This document shows positions 1 through 11,380 of a DNA stretch of 64,000 bases, one piece after another (the first letter of the stretch is position 1; every line of letters begins with the position of its first letter). This stretch comes from Gossypium raimondii. Taxonomy: Eukaryota; Streptophyta; Magnoliopsida; Malvales; Malvaceae. Position numbers and translations under genes: made by a program. The notes under the pieces were generated by a model, which worked only from the letters and a program-made list of their open reading frames with translations, made no database searches and had not been told where the DNA came from. The stretch covers positions 20,646,001 through 20,710,000 of the forward strand of contig NC_068569.1 in assembly GCF_025698545.1 (NCBI RefSeq), written 5' to 3'.

Positions 1-245
1 ATTAGTTCTTGTAAAAATCAATTTGTGAAATCAAAATGGAGAGAGAGTAGTTTTTGTTGAACTATGATTGAAGTATCATAATCTATATTTACTCTTATTC
101 CAATATAAGTAGAACACGGATGTTAAACATAAATATTTAAAATAAAATAAAAAAGTTGGAATAACATTCTCCTTAGTTAAAACCAAAGACGACAATGTAG
201 TAGCACATTCAACCTATTATTTAGAAGAGAAGGCAATAATCTGTG

Positions 246-724
246 TCACACTGCATTTATTGCAATCTTCATTCCAGACTCACAGTGACCAGCAGTGCTG
301 CACATAAAGAAGTTGAGTCCCTTGGCCAGTTTTATCTTATCTTTCCCTGAGTTGTACACTTTTGCACCTGCAGGTGTGGTACAACTAGTGTACCCTCGTC
401 TGTTCACTGCTACCACATTGTGGATAGTCGCATCGTAGTTGAACACTGCAACATCACAGTATAAAGTTTTTTTTTTTTGAATTACTTCAGACACAGACTA
501 GGAAATATTTTCATCATTTTGTTTAGTTATTTGGAGTTACCTAGCACGTCGCCGGCCCTGAACCGCTTCCCTTTTGGCCAAGTAGCCGTGTTAAAAGTCC
601 AACCATTAGAGCCACCGACAGTGTAAGTAGCTGCATCAATGGTTTCCAGGCAAACCATTAAGCACAATAGCAATGCAATTACGGACATGGTCGCTTGACT
701 TGCACTGCCCCTTCCCTGCGCCAT
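246..724 (-). CDS. Plantacyanin (basic blue copper protein), two exons
   Basis: Exon 1 is 724-541 and exon 2 is 445-246 on the minus strand. The 95-bp intron has GT at 540-539 and AG at 447-446, and joining restores GDVLVFNYD in frame. The product is 127 residues. Residues 1-31 look like a secretory signal peptide with a Leu-rich core, leaving a mature cupredoxin domain of about 96 residues, the usual plantacyanin size. Type 1 copper ligands are visible as His70, Cys110, His115 and Met120, and Cys83/Cys116 fit the conserved disulfide. There is no GPI-anchor tail or Pro-rich linker, which separates it from uclacyanins and stellacyanins. Family knowledge: small secreted or wall-located electron-transfer proteins of reproductive tissue and pollen tube guidance; the role here is inferred. 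A TATA-like box lies about 80 bp upstream. Confidence 0.93.
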
Positions 725-803
725 CTCTGAGAAAAGCTAAAGGTTTTAGAAGTGGAAAAGGCTGTTGGAGTGAGCGAGGTGGGGGGAAGCACAAGTTTTT
801 ATG

Positions 804-813
804 CCTATATAAG
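804..813 (-). promoter_or_regulatory. TATA-like box of the plantacyanin gene
   Basis: CTTATATAGG on the minus strand, about 80 bp upstream of the plantacyanin ATG. The distance fits a short leader. No other core element could be assigned. Confidence 0.5.
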
Positions 814-839
814 CAGTTTCAAAACTGGGACTAGACAAT

Positions 840-2210
840 CACAAAAGTGGGGGGGCTTTTGAGATTGTCATTGATTAAAGTTGAAGCCAACAACCGCATT
901 AACGACTATTAACTTTCGGTGTTGATAATAAAGATTTGAAAATAATTAGAGGTGAATGATGACATTAATTGGGATGGGAGTATTCAAAAGAGAAGATTGT
1001 TTAGTGGTATGTGAAGGGGGTGTGGTGGACTATGGCACTCACATGGAAGAGTTGTAGCAGCAGTCACAAGCCGTGAACTGAGGTTGAAGTTATTGGGCGG
1101 AAGCTGATAGTTTCAGGGGAATAATGGGATGTCAATTCAAAAGGCAAAAAGGACAAGATTTTCAGGGACTATAAAGATGGCTAGCTTGACTAGTTGCTTA
1201 AATTGTGTTTTAAGAACATCAAGCAATGAAGGAGCTGATGTCTAAGCTTCCATCATGTAACAATCTCTTTAACCTTTTCTGTGGCGTCTGGTCCCGAGAA
1301 GGTTAAAACCGAATCTTGGTCGGACATCTAACTTATGCCCCAATCCATTTATCATACCATTAAATTAAGTTAGGTACTTAAATTTCATTTTAATGTTTAA
1401 ATTGATCCATATCGTTTTTGGTTTAAACTACTAAGTATGTTTGACTTTCATTATACAAATACCTCACTCTTTTAAAATTTAAAAAAATTTAATCGACGTT
1501 TTTAGCTGATCATAAATGAACAAGTGGTTTGAATGATTATTATTATTATTTTGCATATGTGGATTTTATATTAGAATATTATTCTAATATCCTAAAATAT
1601 TTAAAATTTTAATTTAATTTAATATTATTTTAATATATTGAGAATCCAAAGTTTTCTCTCTTGATTGTCTTTTTCGGTTCATGACTTGAATTATCTTCAT
1701 AGGAATAAAAAGATTAAGATAAAAATTTAGAACTCAAACCTATTTTGTTGGAATCCTCTTTTTAGTATGACGGTAACCCATAGCTATATTTTTTTTGAAA
1801 CCCATAAATCTCTTCATGTAGCTCCTTTCTCCGGTTTGTGTGTTTTGAAGGCTAAAACCAAAAATTCATTTTGATTGGAACTCATATCTTCCTCACTCAT
1901 CCAAATTTAAAATTCTATAAATCAATTGGTTAAAATCTTCAGATGAATTAAAGGGGTTGAATCCTAAATTCCCAACTGGACCACGGAAAAGCATCTAAGG
2001 CTTATTTGTTGAAAAATGGTTTCCCAATCCTGATCAAATTGATGAAGCATAAACACGGGTACATCTCGAGCATACTCCAGTAAGCAACAAGTTCTTGAAT
2101 TTTCATTCAAGATGAAGAAGCAATGCTCCATACACGGATCAAACAATAGTCAAAATGTTAGGTACTTTTTTTTTTACCACATCTATCATAGTTTTTGTAC
2201 AATAAAATAA
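840..2210. other. Intergenic, no gene seen
   Basis: Non-coding and increasingly AT-rich sequence upstream of the plantacyanin gene. Only short, unconvincing reading frames occur. No repeat boundary could be fixed. Confidence 0.6.
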
Positions 2211-2212
2211 TG

Positions 2213-3112
2213 TTTTTATTAAAATTTGGGTAAATTATATTAGTAGTCACTCAATTATGAAAAGTTACAATTTTTTTTTGTTATCTAACTATGAAAAGTT
2301 ATAAAACGGTCACCCAAATATTCAATTTTGTTTTTTATTTTTTGTTTTTTTATCACCAACTAGTAGATGTGATCATGGGTTGAGCTTCAATAGAATTTTA
2401 GGCCCTTTTTTAACCTTGGGTCTGGCCTAAAAATAAGCCCAAAATTTTGTCTAAGCTCGGCTCGAATAAAAATGCTAAAACTTGAGCTCAGTCTGCTCAT
2501 GTTGATTTTTTATATATTATTATTTTTATATAAAAATAAATTTAAAAAATACAATACATAAAATATACTAAAAACAATAAAATAAATGTTTCCCAACAAA
2601 TTGAAAATAAATTTTAAAAATTATTTATACTTAAATAATACTAAGATAGGTACAATTTAACAAGTAAATACCTCTAAAATAGTAGCAAAATTAATAATAA
2701 AACAAGAGTTATATAATACCAAACAATAACAATAAAATCATATCAATATAATAGCGATATGACACCAAAACAACAGAGTAAAAATAGTAAAAACAACAGC
2801 ATGTTTTTTTTTTTTGCAAATTCGGGTCAGGCCGAGCTAGGCTGAGGCCAAAAAAAGCTTACCCAAGGCTTGACTTGTTTAGAAAATGGGCTTTGTTTTT
2901 TAACCCAATCATATTTTTCAGGCCTATATTTTTTCCCAAACCTTTCTACTTTTTGGACGGGCTAGGTGGTCCGACTCATGATCAGGTTTACCAACTAGCT
3001 AATGTAAAAAATGGAAACATATGACCAAAAAAAATTAATTGTTGAATGACCAATTTGTAACTTTTCATAGTTATCTAACAAAAAAAAATATACTTTGATA
3101 TAACTTTTCATG
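2213..3112. mobile_element. Nested inverted-repeat (MITE-like) elements
   Basis: An outer imperfect inverted repeat pairs about 2255-2325 with the reverse complement of about 3020-3100; both contain a T-run followed by GTTAKMTAACTATGAAAAGTTA. Inside it a second inverted pair is seen: TGATCATGGGTTG near 2369 against the complement of the segment around 2975-2990 (TGATCATGAGTCGG). The interior has no coding potential and is A/T-rich in the middle with GC-richer shoulders. This is the layout of one non-autonomous DNA transposon inserted in another. Superfamily and target duplication were not resolved. Confidence 0.55.
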
Positions 3113-3786
3113 TTTCTAATTTTTTTTTTCGGCTCACCGCTCACCTTGCTTTTTCATCCATCACTCCTCCTCTTCCAATCATTCATCGTAAATTTTTTTC
3201 CAAGGTTTTTTGAAAGTTGGGGAAACATTTTAGTGATGTCTTCGCATCCTGTTTTTTTTTTTAGTTGTCAATTCCTCACAAAATTGAATGGTAAAGATTA
3301 TTAAAACTTTTACAAACTTAGTACTCACCTTCCGTTTTTCATTTTTAAAAAAATTTTTCTTGTCAATACCTCAAAAATTGAATTAAAAGTTAGATTGGAT
3401 TTAAAGAACATAATTTAATTTTTAGATTTTCTCAAAAAATGATAATTTTACTCAACTACCATTCAAACTCAATTCTCACTATCCTAATAATTTTATTGGC
3501 TGCTGTAACTTAATTTAACTATTTAATATTTGCAATTTATTTCAAAAGATTGTTCAAAAGCGAATAAACTTGTATGGCGTGATAGGCCAAAAAGGAGTTA
3601 ACTTTGTTTAGGTTTCAAAATCTGGAAAAAAAAATTGGGATTCAATAAGCTTACATGGTGTGATCAGCAAAAATATCAGTTTATTGTAGTATATTTCAAT
3701 AGCTTGTTAAGATAGTTCCAAAACCTGAAAAAAAAAAAAAGTGCAAGATGAATGATTGTAAGAGAAAGGAATGATAAGTGAAAAAG

Positions 3787-4455
3787 GTGAGTAGTAATTC
3801 TTCATTGCTTTTGAAAAGTGCCGTGGAAAAGTACTTTTTAGAAGTGCTTTTGAAAAGATTGGTTTAAAATTTGAATGTTTAGCATTGTTGTCAAAAAGTG
3901 CTTTTGAGAAATAAAATATCCATTTTAGACATGTTATTATCAAGTAACAAATATGCATTTAAATAATATTTAAATTAGTTAATATTATTATATTTTAGTA
4001 AGAATATAAAAAAATTATTATAACTTGTTGTTAATATTTTAATATATGAAATATAAATTTTAAATATTTTTAAGCAATAGATATTAATTATTTATAAAAT
4101 TTAATTAGAATATATAAACTATATTTTAAATATTTAAATATAAATATTAAATATTTGTAATTAGTATTTTAAAAAATATTTTTTATATTTTAATTAATGA
4201 TTTTAACACAATTGTAATTAAACACCAAGAAAAAAAAATCATGTTATTGGAGGGGTGAAAAAGTAATTAAGCACCAAAAGTGCTTTTGGGAGAGGAAAAG
4301 CTAAAATTTTTAGCTTCTCCTTTTCAGAAGTGTTTTTCAAAAGCACTTCTGAAAAGCTAAAAATTTCAGCTAAAAGTAGCTTGTTCTTCACAACTTTTCT
4401 TTTAAAAGTGGTTTTGGAGTCAGAAGTGTTTTTTTTAAGTAATGAAGAACTGTCC
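3787..4455. mobile_element. MITE-like foldback element with AAAAGTGCTTTT words
   Basis: The left end (AATTCTTCATTGCTTTTGAAAAGTGC) is mirrored at the right end, where the reverse complement reads AGTTCTTCATTACTT. Between them the words AAAAGTGCTTTT, AGAAGTGCTTTT and GCTAAAAATTT recur in both orientations, including a strong local foldback at about 4275-4385. The AT-rich centre has no reading frame. It resembles widespread non-autonomous plant DNA elements. No clear target duplication was found, so the exact ends are approximate. Confidence 0.55.
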
Positions 4456-4639
4456 CTAAGTCGGTAAGAGTTTTAACGTTGTGTAACTATTTTCTTATCT
4501 CATGGGCTGCACAAAACAGTTCGTAATTAAGCGTGTATATTTCATATTTTTCATGGTTTTTTGGGTGATTCGGCCCATCAGGATTGACTCATCACTTTAA
4601 AAAAATTTAAGGTTTATCTACTTGAATCCTAATTGAATT

Positions 4640-4990
4640 AAAACGCTTTAATAAATTATATTTTACCAGGATAATTATGGTAGATGGGAACTAATTTCAA
4701 CCATTGATTTAATTTAATCTGTACAATTGGATATGAGGAAGCTCAACTATAAATAGAGGCCTCCCCTTCATTTATAATAACTTCATTCTCTCTTAGTTAA
4801 AGAATATATTGAGAATATATATTCAAATATCTTGTGTGCTTTATTTTCTTGTTGTTTTTTAGTTTTTTGTTACTCTTTTGTTTTGAGTTATTTTTATTAT
4901 ATTTTTCGATGCCCTAAAAAAATTTGCGGAAGAATTCTTACTTTTCGAGTTTTAGGTTGACTTGGATAGATTTGAAGCGAAAAAATCATT
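4640..4990 (+). other. LTR- or promoter-like fragment
   Basis: Contains CTATAAATAGAGGCC (about 4746-4760), a good TATA box, followed by a pyrimidine-rich transcribed-like stretch with no reading frame. This is typical of a plant LTR promoter region, but neither TG/CA ends nor a target duplication could be found. It could equally be a decayed solo LTR or a chance promoter. Confidence 0.3.
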
Positions 4991-7900
4991 AAGACCGCGA
5001 GATTTGCTAGATTAAAATTCTAACCACATAACATAATTTTATAAGACAAAGATCATGACTATAGAGATAAAAAGGCCTACCTAATAAATTTTTGAAAAAG
5101 ATGGAGATGGATTTTTATTCTTTTTATACCATATCTATAATCTCACCTCAACTTTTTTTATTAAAAGATAAACATGCATGCTTGATTCCACGCCATTTAA
5201 TTTTTTCTTTCTTTAATGAAGGAGATAAAATAGGATTTCATTATCCTCATTTATTTTCTTTTTAATTAAACCTAATTTTTTAATAATTAGTAAAATCAAA
5301 ATAAAGTAAAAGCATTTTATTTAAAATAAAATATATATATTTTATTTCCATCATAGAAATTAGGTGGGTTTTTTTAATACACATGTTTGGTTATAATTAG
5401 TTAAAATTCATAGTTTAATGTGAAATAGATTATATATCCAATTTTAGTATTAAAATTCTAAAAATAAATTAAATTTAGATAATAAGCATTCAAGGATTAA
5501 TATTTGTAATAATTGAAAACTTCAAATATTATTTGAATTCATAGGTATCCTTAAATATCCAATTTAAATGTAAATTTAGCATTTAAGAAGTAATTGAAAA
5601 TTTTAGCTTTTGCTTGGTACTAGGCTAAATCGAGAAAATTTTGTTAGGATGGTCGAAATTAAATTGTAATTTTTACGATACAAAAATACAATTTAATTAT
5701 TTTAATAGCCTATATATTTATATTTTTAAAAGATTAAATTAAATATTTATATTTTTAGAAGGTTAAAATACAATTTTACTTACTTTTACTAATTTAAAAT
5801 TTTAAAAAATTTAAGAGGCATTTCATTTTAGGGAGGCCTTGCTAGCCCCCCTAGGTTCACCCCTATTTGGTATGAAGGATGTGAATCATGTATACAAATA
5901 TGAGTAGGTTTAGATAAAATTTTAGGGTTGAATCAAATTTAGATAAATAGAAAACGGAGTAACTTCATGCTTAAACCCGATTTAATTAGGTACATGAGCT
6001 CTTAACAAACACTTTGAAATATGCTATTGAATTAACACAAGTCATAAGCTTAACCCCATAATTTCCAAAAACCCTTCACCAAAACTGCCGCAGGATTTAT
6101 GCATATCAAAGTTGGAATGCCCTTGTGATGCCTTTCCACCCAACATTACCAGAGATGTATCTATTCCTCGCAAACGCATAGGAAATAATGTGATGAATAT
6201 AGTTTTATTTCTAAAGTAGATAATTACTTAAAAGTTGAAATAATATATTTTGTAAATTACATTTTATTATTAAATAATTTAAATTACAAATTTGGTGAAT
6301 ATATCTTAGCTTTTAGGTATTCAAATTTCCTACCTTTTATATTAAATTACTTCCTTTTGTTAAGCATTTAACTTTTTCGATTGATGTGAGATAAGGAATA
6401 AAGGGAGGTTGATATGTTGATTTTTAAGCTCGAGAATTAAACCGCACAATCTTAAATGATAGGGTTTTTAAATTATGGGTTGGTATAATATATTCCTAAT
6501 CAATAATAAAATGAAGCAGATTTATTTCATCTGAATGGATGATCTCAGAAAATAATTAAGATAAGACTATATTTCATTTGATTAACAAATACTTGGTAAA
6601 CTTTTTTATATTCAACAAATATCTCCCATCAATAAACTGAAAAATTAGATACTTGATGATAAATTAATATTCTACTCTAAATATCTTTAAATTCAATACA
6701 CTCTAAGAATGCTTTTTAGAAAGAAATATTTTCCCACTTATTTATTTTCATCAAATTCAAGTGAAGTGCTATTTAAAAAAGAAAGCAAGTTTGTGGTATG
6801 TACTAAATACTGCTCCTTAATCGGTAGTTTTATACATAAAGATCTCCACGTTTCTTCTTTTTGGTAAATAAAGAAAAGAAAAGAAAATGAACCCCAACAA
6901 GTCTATCACCATGTAGAATACATATTAAGCATCAAGATCCATTATTCTGTATGGGGATTTGTGTATTCATGGCCAAATTTGTAACCCACAAACATCATCT
7001 AATGTACCCATCCTACAACAAAACCCTTCAACACGTGTAAACATTCTCCCCAGTTGTCTCTGTGTGAACATTTTCCTGTGGCAGATACTACTAGTGAATA
7101 AAAGTTTGAACCTAGTGTCACATATCTAGTAGCTGGCTAGTTGATGTTGATGCATGTCTCCTTCAATCGGCCCAAGCTACATGCAAAATAATATATATGA
7201 TGATAATGAAGCTACACTATATATAGTGGCTGGTGACATTCCCCTTTTTCATTTTCATTTCTTGATTTTCTTAGCTATTATCATAAACCCTTTGCTTCAA
7301 ACTCACAAGGGTACTGTTCATTAAATTAATTAACCTGTGTATGTATGTATTGAAAGGAACTTCCAACAAGAATGATTTTTGACCCTTGTCTTCTACTTGC
7401 ACATCAGCAACTCATGATAGTTTCCTACGAAAGCTTTAGCTCTTAACAACATTGAAAACCTTTTGATGTTCAATTTTAATGTAAGGATGCAACTGCAACC
7501 AGCTGTTTAGGTTTGAATTTAGAAATTTTATATATAAGCATATAGCTGGAGTTGCATATATTTATTGACATATTTCCACCACCACCTTTCCACTTTAAGG
7601 AAAACTTATAGTACTTCTGTCATCTTTTTTTCCTCAAATACTTGATACAGATCAATTGAGGAAAAAAAATGCTAATGATTACTGTTTTTTTAGCACTTTG
7701 ATGCATTACATTGAATGCAACAACAGAAGATATATTGAATCAATGAAGGATCCCAAGGACAAAGAATTGCTAGCCTGGAGACCAATATTCATGTCCTATA
7801 CGAATTAGAACTCTTAACTTGACTGAATTGTCTGAAAACTTGCACACAGACCTTATTTAAAATATTGGATATTGAAGAAAAATGTTGTTTTTCTTTTCCT

Positions 7901-8040
7901 CTAACTGCTAAAAAGCTAACATATTGTCTTTTCTGCTTAACTTTTGCATGTTAATTATCAACATGTATGATCATAATGATGCAATGGAAAAGCAAAGCTA
8001 GTGCTGTTATGCATACCAGGAAAAATAGTTAAATAAGATG
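4991..8040. other. Intergenic, no gene seen
   Basis: AT-rich, with only short reading frames. 5840-5875 (GGGAGGCCTTGCTAGCCCCCC and following) looks like a degenerate transposon end. The 7.0-8.0 kb part lies downstream of the MYB gene and may hold its 3' UTR and flanking controls; nothing specific was recognised. Confidence 0.5.
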
Positions 8041-8056
8041 GGATTTTTTTTTATGA

Positions 8057-9615
8057 TCATGATGAAATACCAACACCAAGAAAATCTATGAAAGGAACAT
8101 CCTTTGGTTTGTCTGATTCATCTTCTTGCTCCTGCTGGGAATTACTCACTCTAAGATTTGCAGACTTGGGTGCATTATCAGTAATGCTCAGAAACTCCTT
8201 TGTCATCACACCATTATTGCTTTCAAAAGTATCACCAAGTTTAAGGTAGCCAAAAGGACTTGGAACCACCCTCCTGTAGTTATGGATTCCAAATGCACTG
8301 GAATTTCTGAAGCTGCTACAATATGCCGAGGCATTTGAATGATATTTATAAAGAGATTGATCTAAAAGCTTTGAGGTATCCATGGAGTAATAACTAGAAC
8401 CAGACCGCAGTAAATGATTTTTCCCGTCTCTTATTGATAACTGAGCTGAAGATGGGTTGTTTGAAGCCACCATTGTTGATGAAGCAAAATTCCAAGATGG
8501 TGAAGAAGTAGTCGATGTGGATGAGACTGAGAAAATCTTATCTTTACCTTGGTTTTGAAACTGGTCGAAAAACCTACTGTCTCCAAACCCAAATCTGGAG
8601 CTAAAAGCCTCTTGACATCTTGCTAATTTCCTTGAAGTACTAAAACCAGTAGAGCTTAGCTTAGAGTCGCTAAATGCATCTTGAAAACTTCTCTTCCCAC
8701 ATAACTTGGATTGTTCTCTTTGTTTTCTAGCCATTATAACGTGCCAGTGATTCTTCACTGCATTGTCGGTTCTACCAGGAAATAATCTAGCTATCAATGC
8801 CCATTTGTTTCCATGGATATGATGAGCAGCAAGGAGCCTTTCTTCTTCTTCTTCTGTAAATGGTCTTCTGTTGATTCTAGGGTCAAGTTGATTAAACCAC
8901 CTCAATCTGCAGCTCTTCCCTGTGGAAACATATGCATAAAGATTAAGCCATATGGATATGGGGGTAAATATTTGCATAAGTGTATATTATATATACTTAC
9001 ACTCTAAAATTAAAGGGAAAGAGAGGAAGAGATCATCCTTTAGTTTATCATGAGTTCATGATTGTAGATCAGAAGCAAATTAATTATTAATCATGCATAT
9101 CTTCTCCTGTGCTATTGAAACTTAAGAGACTATAATTAATTAAAAAAGGTTGGTTAAGTAGGTAGATGAGAAATATTTGACATATGTGAAGAAAAATGAA
9201 ATCTAAAAATATACTAATCAACAACCTATATGATCACACCAACTCAATCATGGCGGAAGAAACATCTTTTTCTGATTTAATCTTGAGTTTTGAAGCAGCT
9301 TATTAAAATTTTGCATGCTTCTACATCATACTTTTAACAAATTCCCCTAAAGACTATATTTAAAAGAAAGTTAAACCAAGTTAGAGGATCAAGAAATAGC
9401 TTATAAATTAACCAAGACTCTAATATATTCCAACAGTAATGAATTATAAAATGATCACCTGATCTTCCTTGGAGCTTTTCTGCAATAGAGTTCCAGTTTT
9501 GTGCACCATACTGTTCAACAAGTTGCCTGAGCTTTTCATCTTCAGCTGGCCTCCAGTGTCCTCTAGGACAAGTCTTGTTGACATCATCACTAGAAGCAGC
9601 TCCTGAATCCTCCAT
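8057..9615 (-). CDS. R2R3-MYB transcription factor, MYB52/54/56-type (subgroup 21)
   Basis: Exon 1 is 9615-9459 and exon 2 is 8919-8057 on the minus strand. GT at 9458-9457 and AG at 8921-8920 join in frame within [11 protein letters not shown], giving 339 residues. R2 spans about residues 14-64 and R3 about 65-117. R3 starts with Phe in place of the first Trp, as is usual, and carries [19 protein letters not shown]. The C-terminus ends in [14 protein letters not shown], a motif I associate with subgroup 21, whose Arabidopsis members regulate secondary walls, organ boundaries and seed size. It is a nuclear DNA-binding regulator; the target process here is inferred. The C-terminal half is Ser/Asn-rich and probably disordered. 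The start chosen is MEDSGAA; an in-frame ATG 36 bp upstream (9651) would add 12 residues and probably lies in the leader. Confidence 0.93.
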
Positions 9616-9718
9616 GGATATAACTGATATAGATAGATATATGTTAATCACAAGCTAGCTATGGGAGAGCTGTAAAATTATTTGTCAACAAGCACAACAA
9701 AAAGGAAGCCCCCAAGAA

Positions 9719-9732
9719 GATATATATATAAA
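9719..9732 (-). promoter_or_regulatory. Candidate TATA box of the MYB gene
   Basis: On the minus strand TTTATATATATAT lies about 105 bp upstream of the chosen ATG and within the 5' flank. Spacing allows a leader of 60-80 nt. Confidence 0.4.
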
Positions 9733-9961
9733 GGAGGTAGCAAGGAGAAAGGGGGGAAAATAATGAAGAGAGAATAACAAGAAAGTGCGGTTGGTTTAGG
9801 GTTGTGGATGAGAAGTCACTTTTGTTGGTTTTACACGACACATTAAGCCCTATATGTATGCATCTGTAGAACCACTGACTGACTTACCCTTTCTTTCAAC
9901 TGTTATGCTATTGGCCCATGAACCACTCTTTATATATCAATATTTTCCCAACTATGTCTAT

Positions 9962-9989
<28 letters not shown>
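9962..9989. repeat. (CA)14 microsatellite
   Basis: Uninterrupted run of 14 CA units, about 350 bp upstream of the MYB start codon. It is likely length-polymorphic. Confidence 0.95.
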
Positions 9990-9994
<5 letters not shown>

Positions 9995-10914
9995 TGCTTT
10001 CTTAATTAATTGCTTCCCTCAATTTCTCTCTCACTTACAAGTTTAAGCCATGGTATTACGTTAAATCAAGCCTGGTGATTAGGGCAGCTAGTAGTTTTTA
10101 TTAAAGGGACAGCTCTCCTGGTCCAAATTCATTAACAAGGGATCATGATTCATAATCATGATTTATCACCTTTAATATACTTTTATTTCGTTTTCGAAGG
10201 GTGTTTTGTCATGCATATAGTGCATGGATGCTGCACCTTCACATTATTAATCAATACTCACCCTTTTACTTTTAATTACCCTGTTAGCATGAAAAATTGT
10301 CAAGTATCTTATTTGTATAGCTGTGAATTACATCAATTTCAAACTTAGTTAACATTCGAAACCCCTAATTATCAAGAACGAAACTCAACTAAAACAAAAT
10401 GCACTGTGGGTTGTTATGGATAAAAAGATACCTTAATGACCAATGAGTTCAATTGAAGAAAATGATCAACTAATAATACATAAATAAGGGTTAAAGATTG
10501 AAATTTTCTATGATATTGCATCTGGAATCACATAGTTAAGTTGAAATCAGTGGGAAAAAAAGGTAGGTAAAATTGGAAGCTGTCATATACCAGAATCGGG
10601 AACAAGATAATAAATGATGATAAGCAAGCATTTTAAAGCATGCACATGCATGCACTATGCTAAATCAGATGAATATTCCTAATATAGGGATTTCATTTGT
10701 TTGTTTTTTGACATGATTATTTTTGATTTCCAGAAAGAGTTGCTCTCTTTGTTATACCGACTTAAAATCAGCCATTTTCAGTTGAAAGACATCAAGTTTT
10801 AAGTATTTTAACAATGTTAAGCTAGCTGTCCAAGTAATTATATCTTTTCAGTCTATATGAATGCTTCAAAGTAGACTACGGTCTAAGAAGCATGGAATAC
10901 AGGTATGAGATGAT

Positions 10915-11380
10915 ACGGTTCAAGGTTTAACATAATTTGGTTTCTGACTTTGGCATTTCGATACACGTATTTGACAAAAGTTATGCATTTTAATATTTAA
11001 AGGTAACAATGTTAATTTTTTAGTATTTAATTTAGATTTTAGAGTTGATTTGTTGAAAACTCTTAATTTGTTAATTAAGTCACATCCATCATATTGTATT
11101 TGACAAATTAAATGCAAAATTAAACAAATTCACAATTAGCATTAAATTTATTTTATTAACAAAATCATGAAAACTCCAAACCTAATAATATTAGCAATTA
11201 ACTTTTACCAAATCAATTCTAAAACTCAAATTAAACACTAAAAGTTAACATCATTACCTTTGGTACCAATATATATATGCTTCAAATATAAGTATCAAAT
11301 TGGACAAAAAATAACATAGGTATCACATTAGAAGAATGTGTCAAACTAGGGTACCAAATTCTATATTAAGGCCAAATTTA
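10915..11380. mobile_element. Inverted-repeat (MITE-like) element
   Basis: The segment around 11000-11056 (AAGGTAACAATGTTAATTTTTT...) matches the reverse complement of about 11205-11262 (AAGGTAATGATGTTAACTTTTA...) with scattered differences. Similarity continues outwards through TTTGGTACC-type words near 10935 and 11352. There is no coding capacity. It is a non-autonomous DNA element; superfamily and target duplication are unresolved. Confidence 0.55.

Noticed and set aside
9616..9651. Upstream in-frame ATG as the MYB start
   Set aside because: It would add a Leu/Ile/Ser-rich extension unlike the family; [11 protein letters not shown] is the more natural start.
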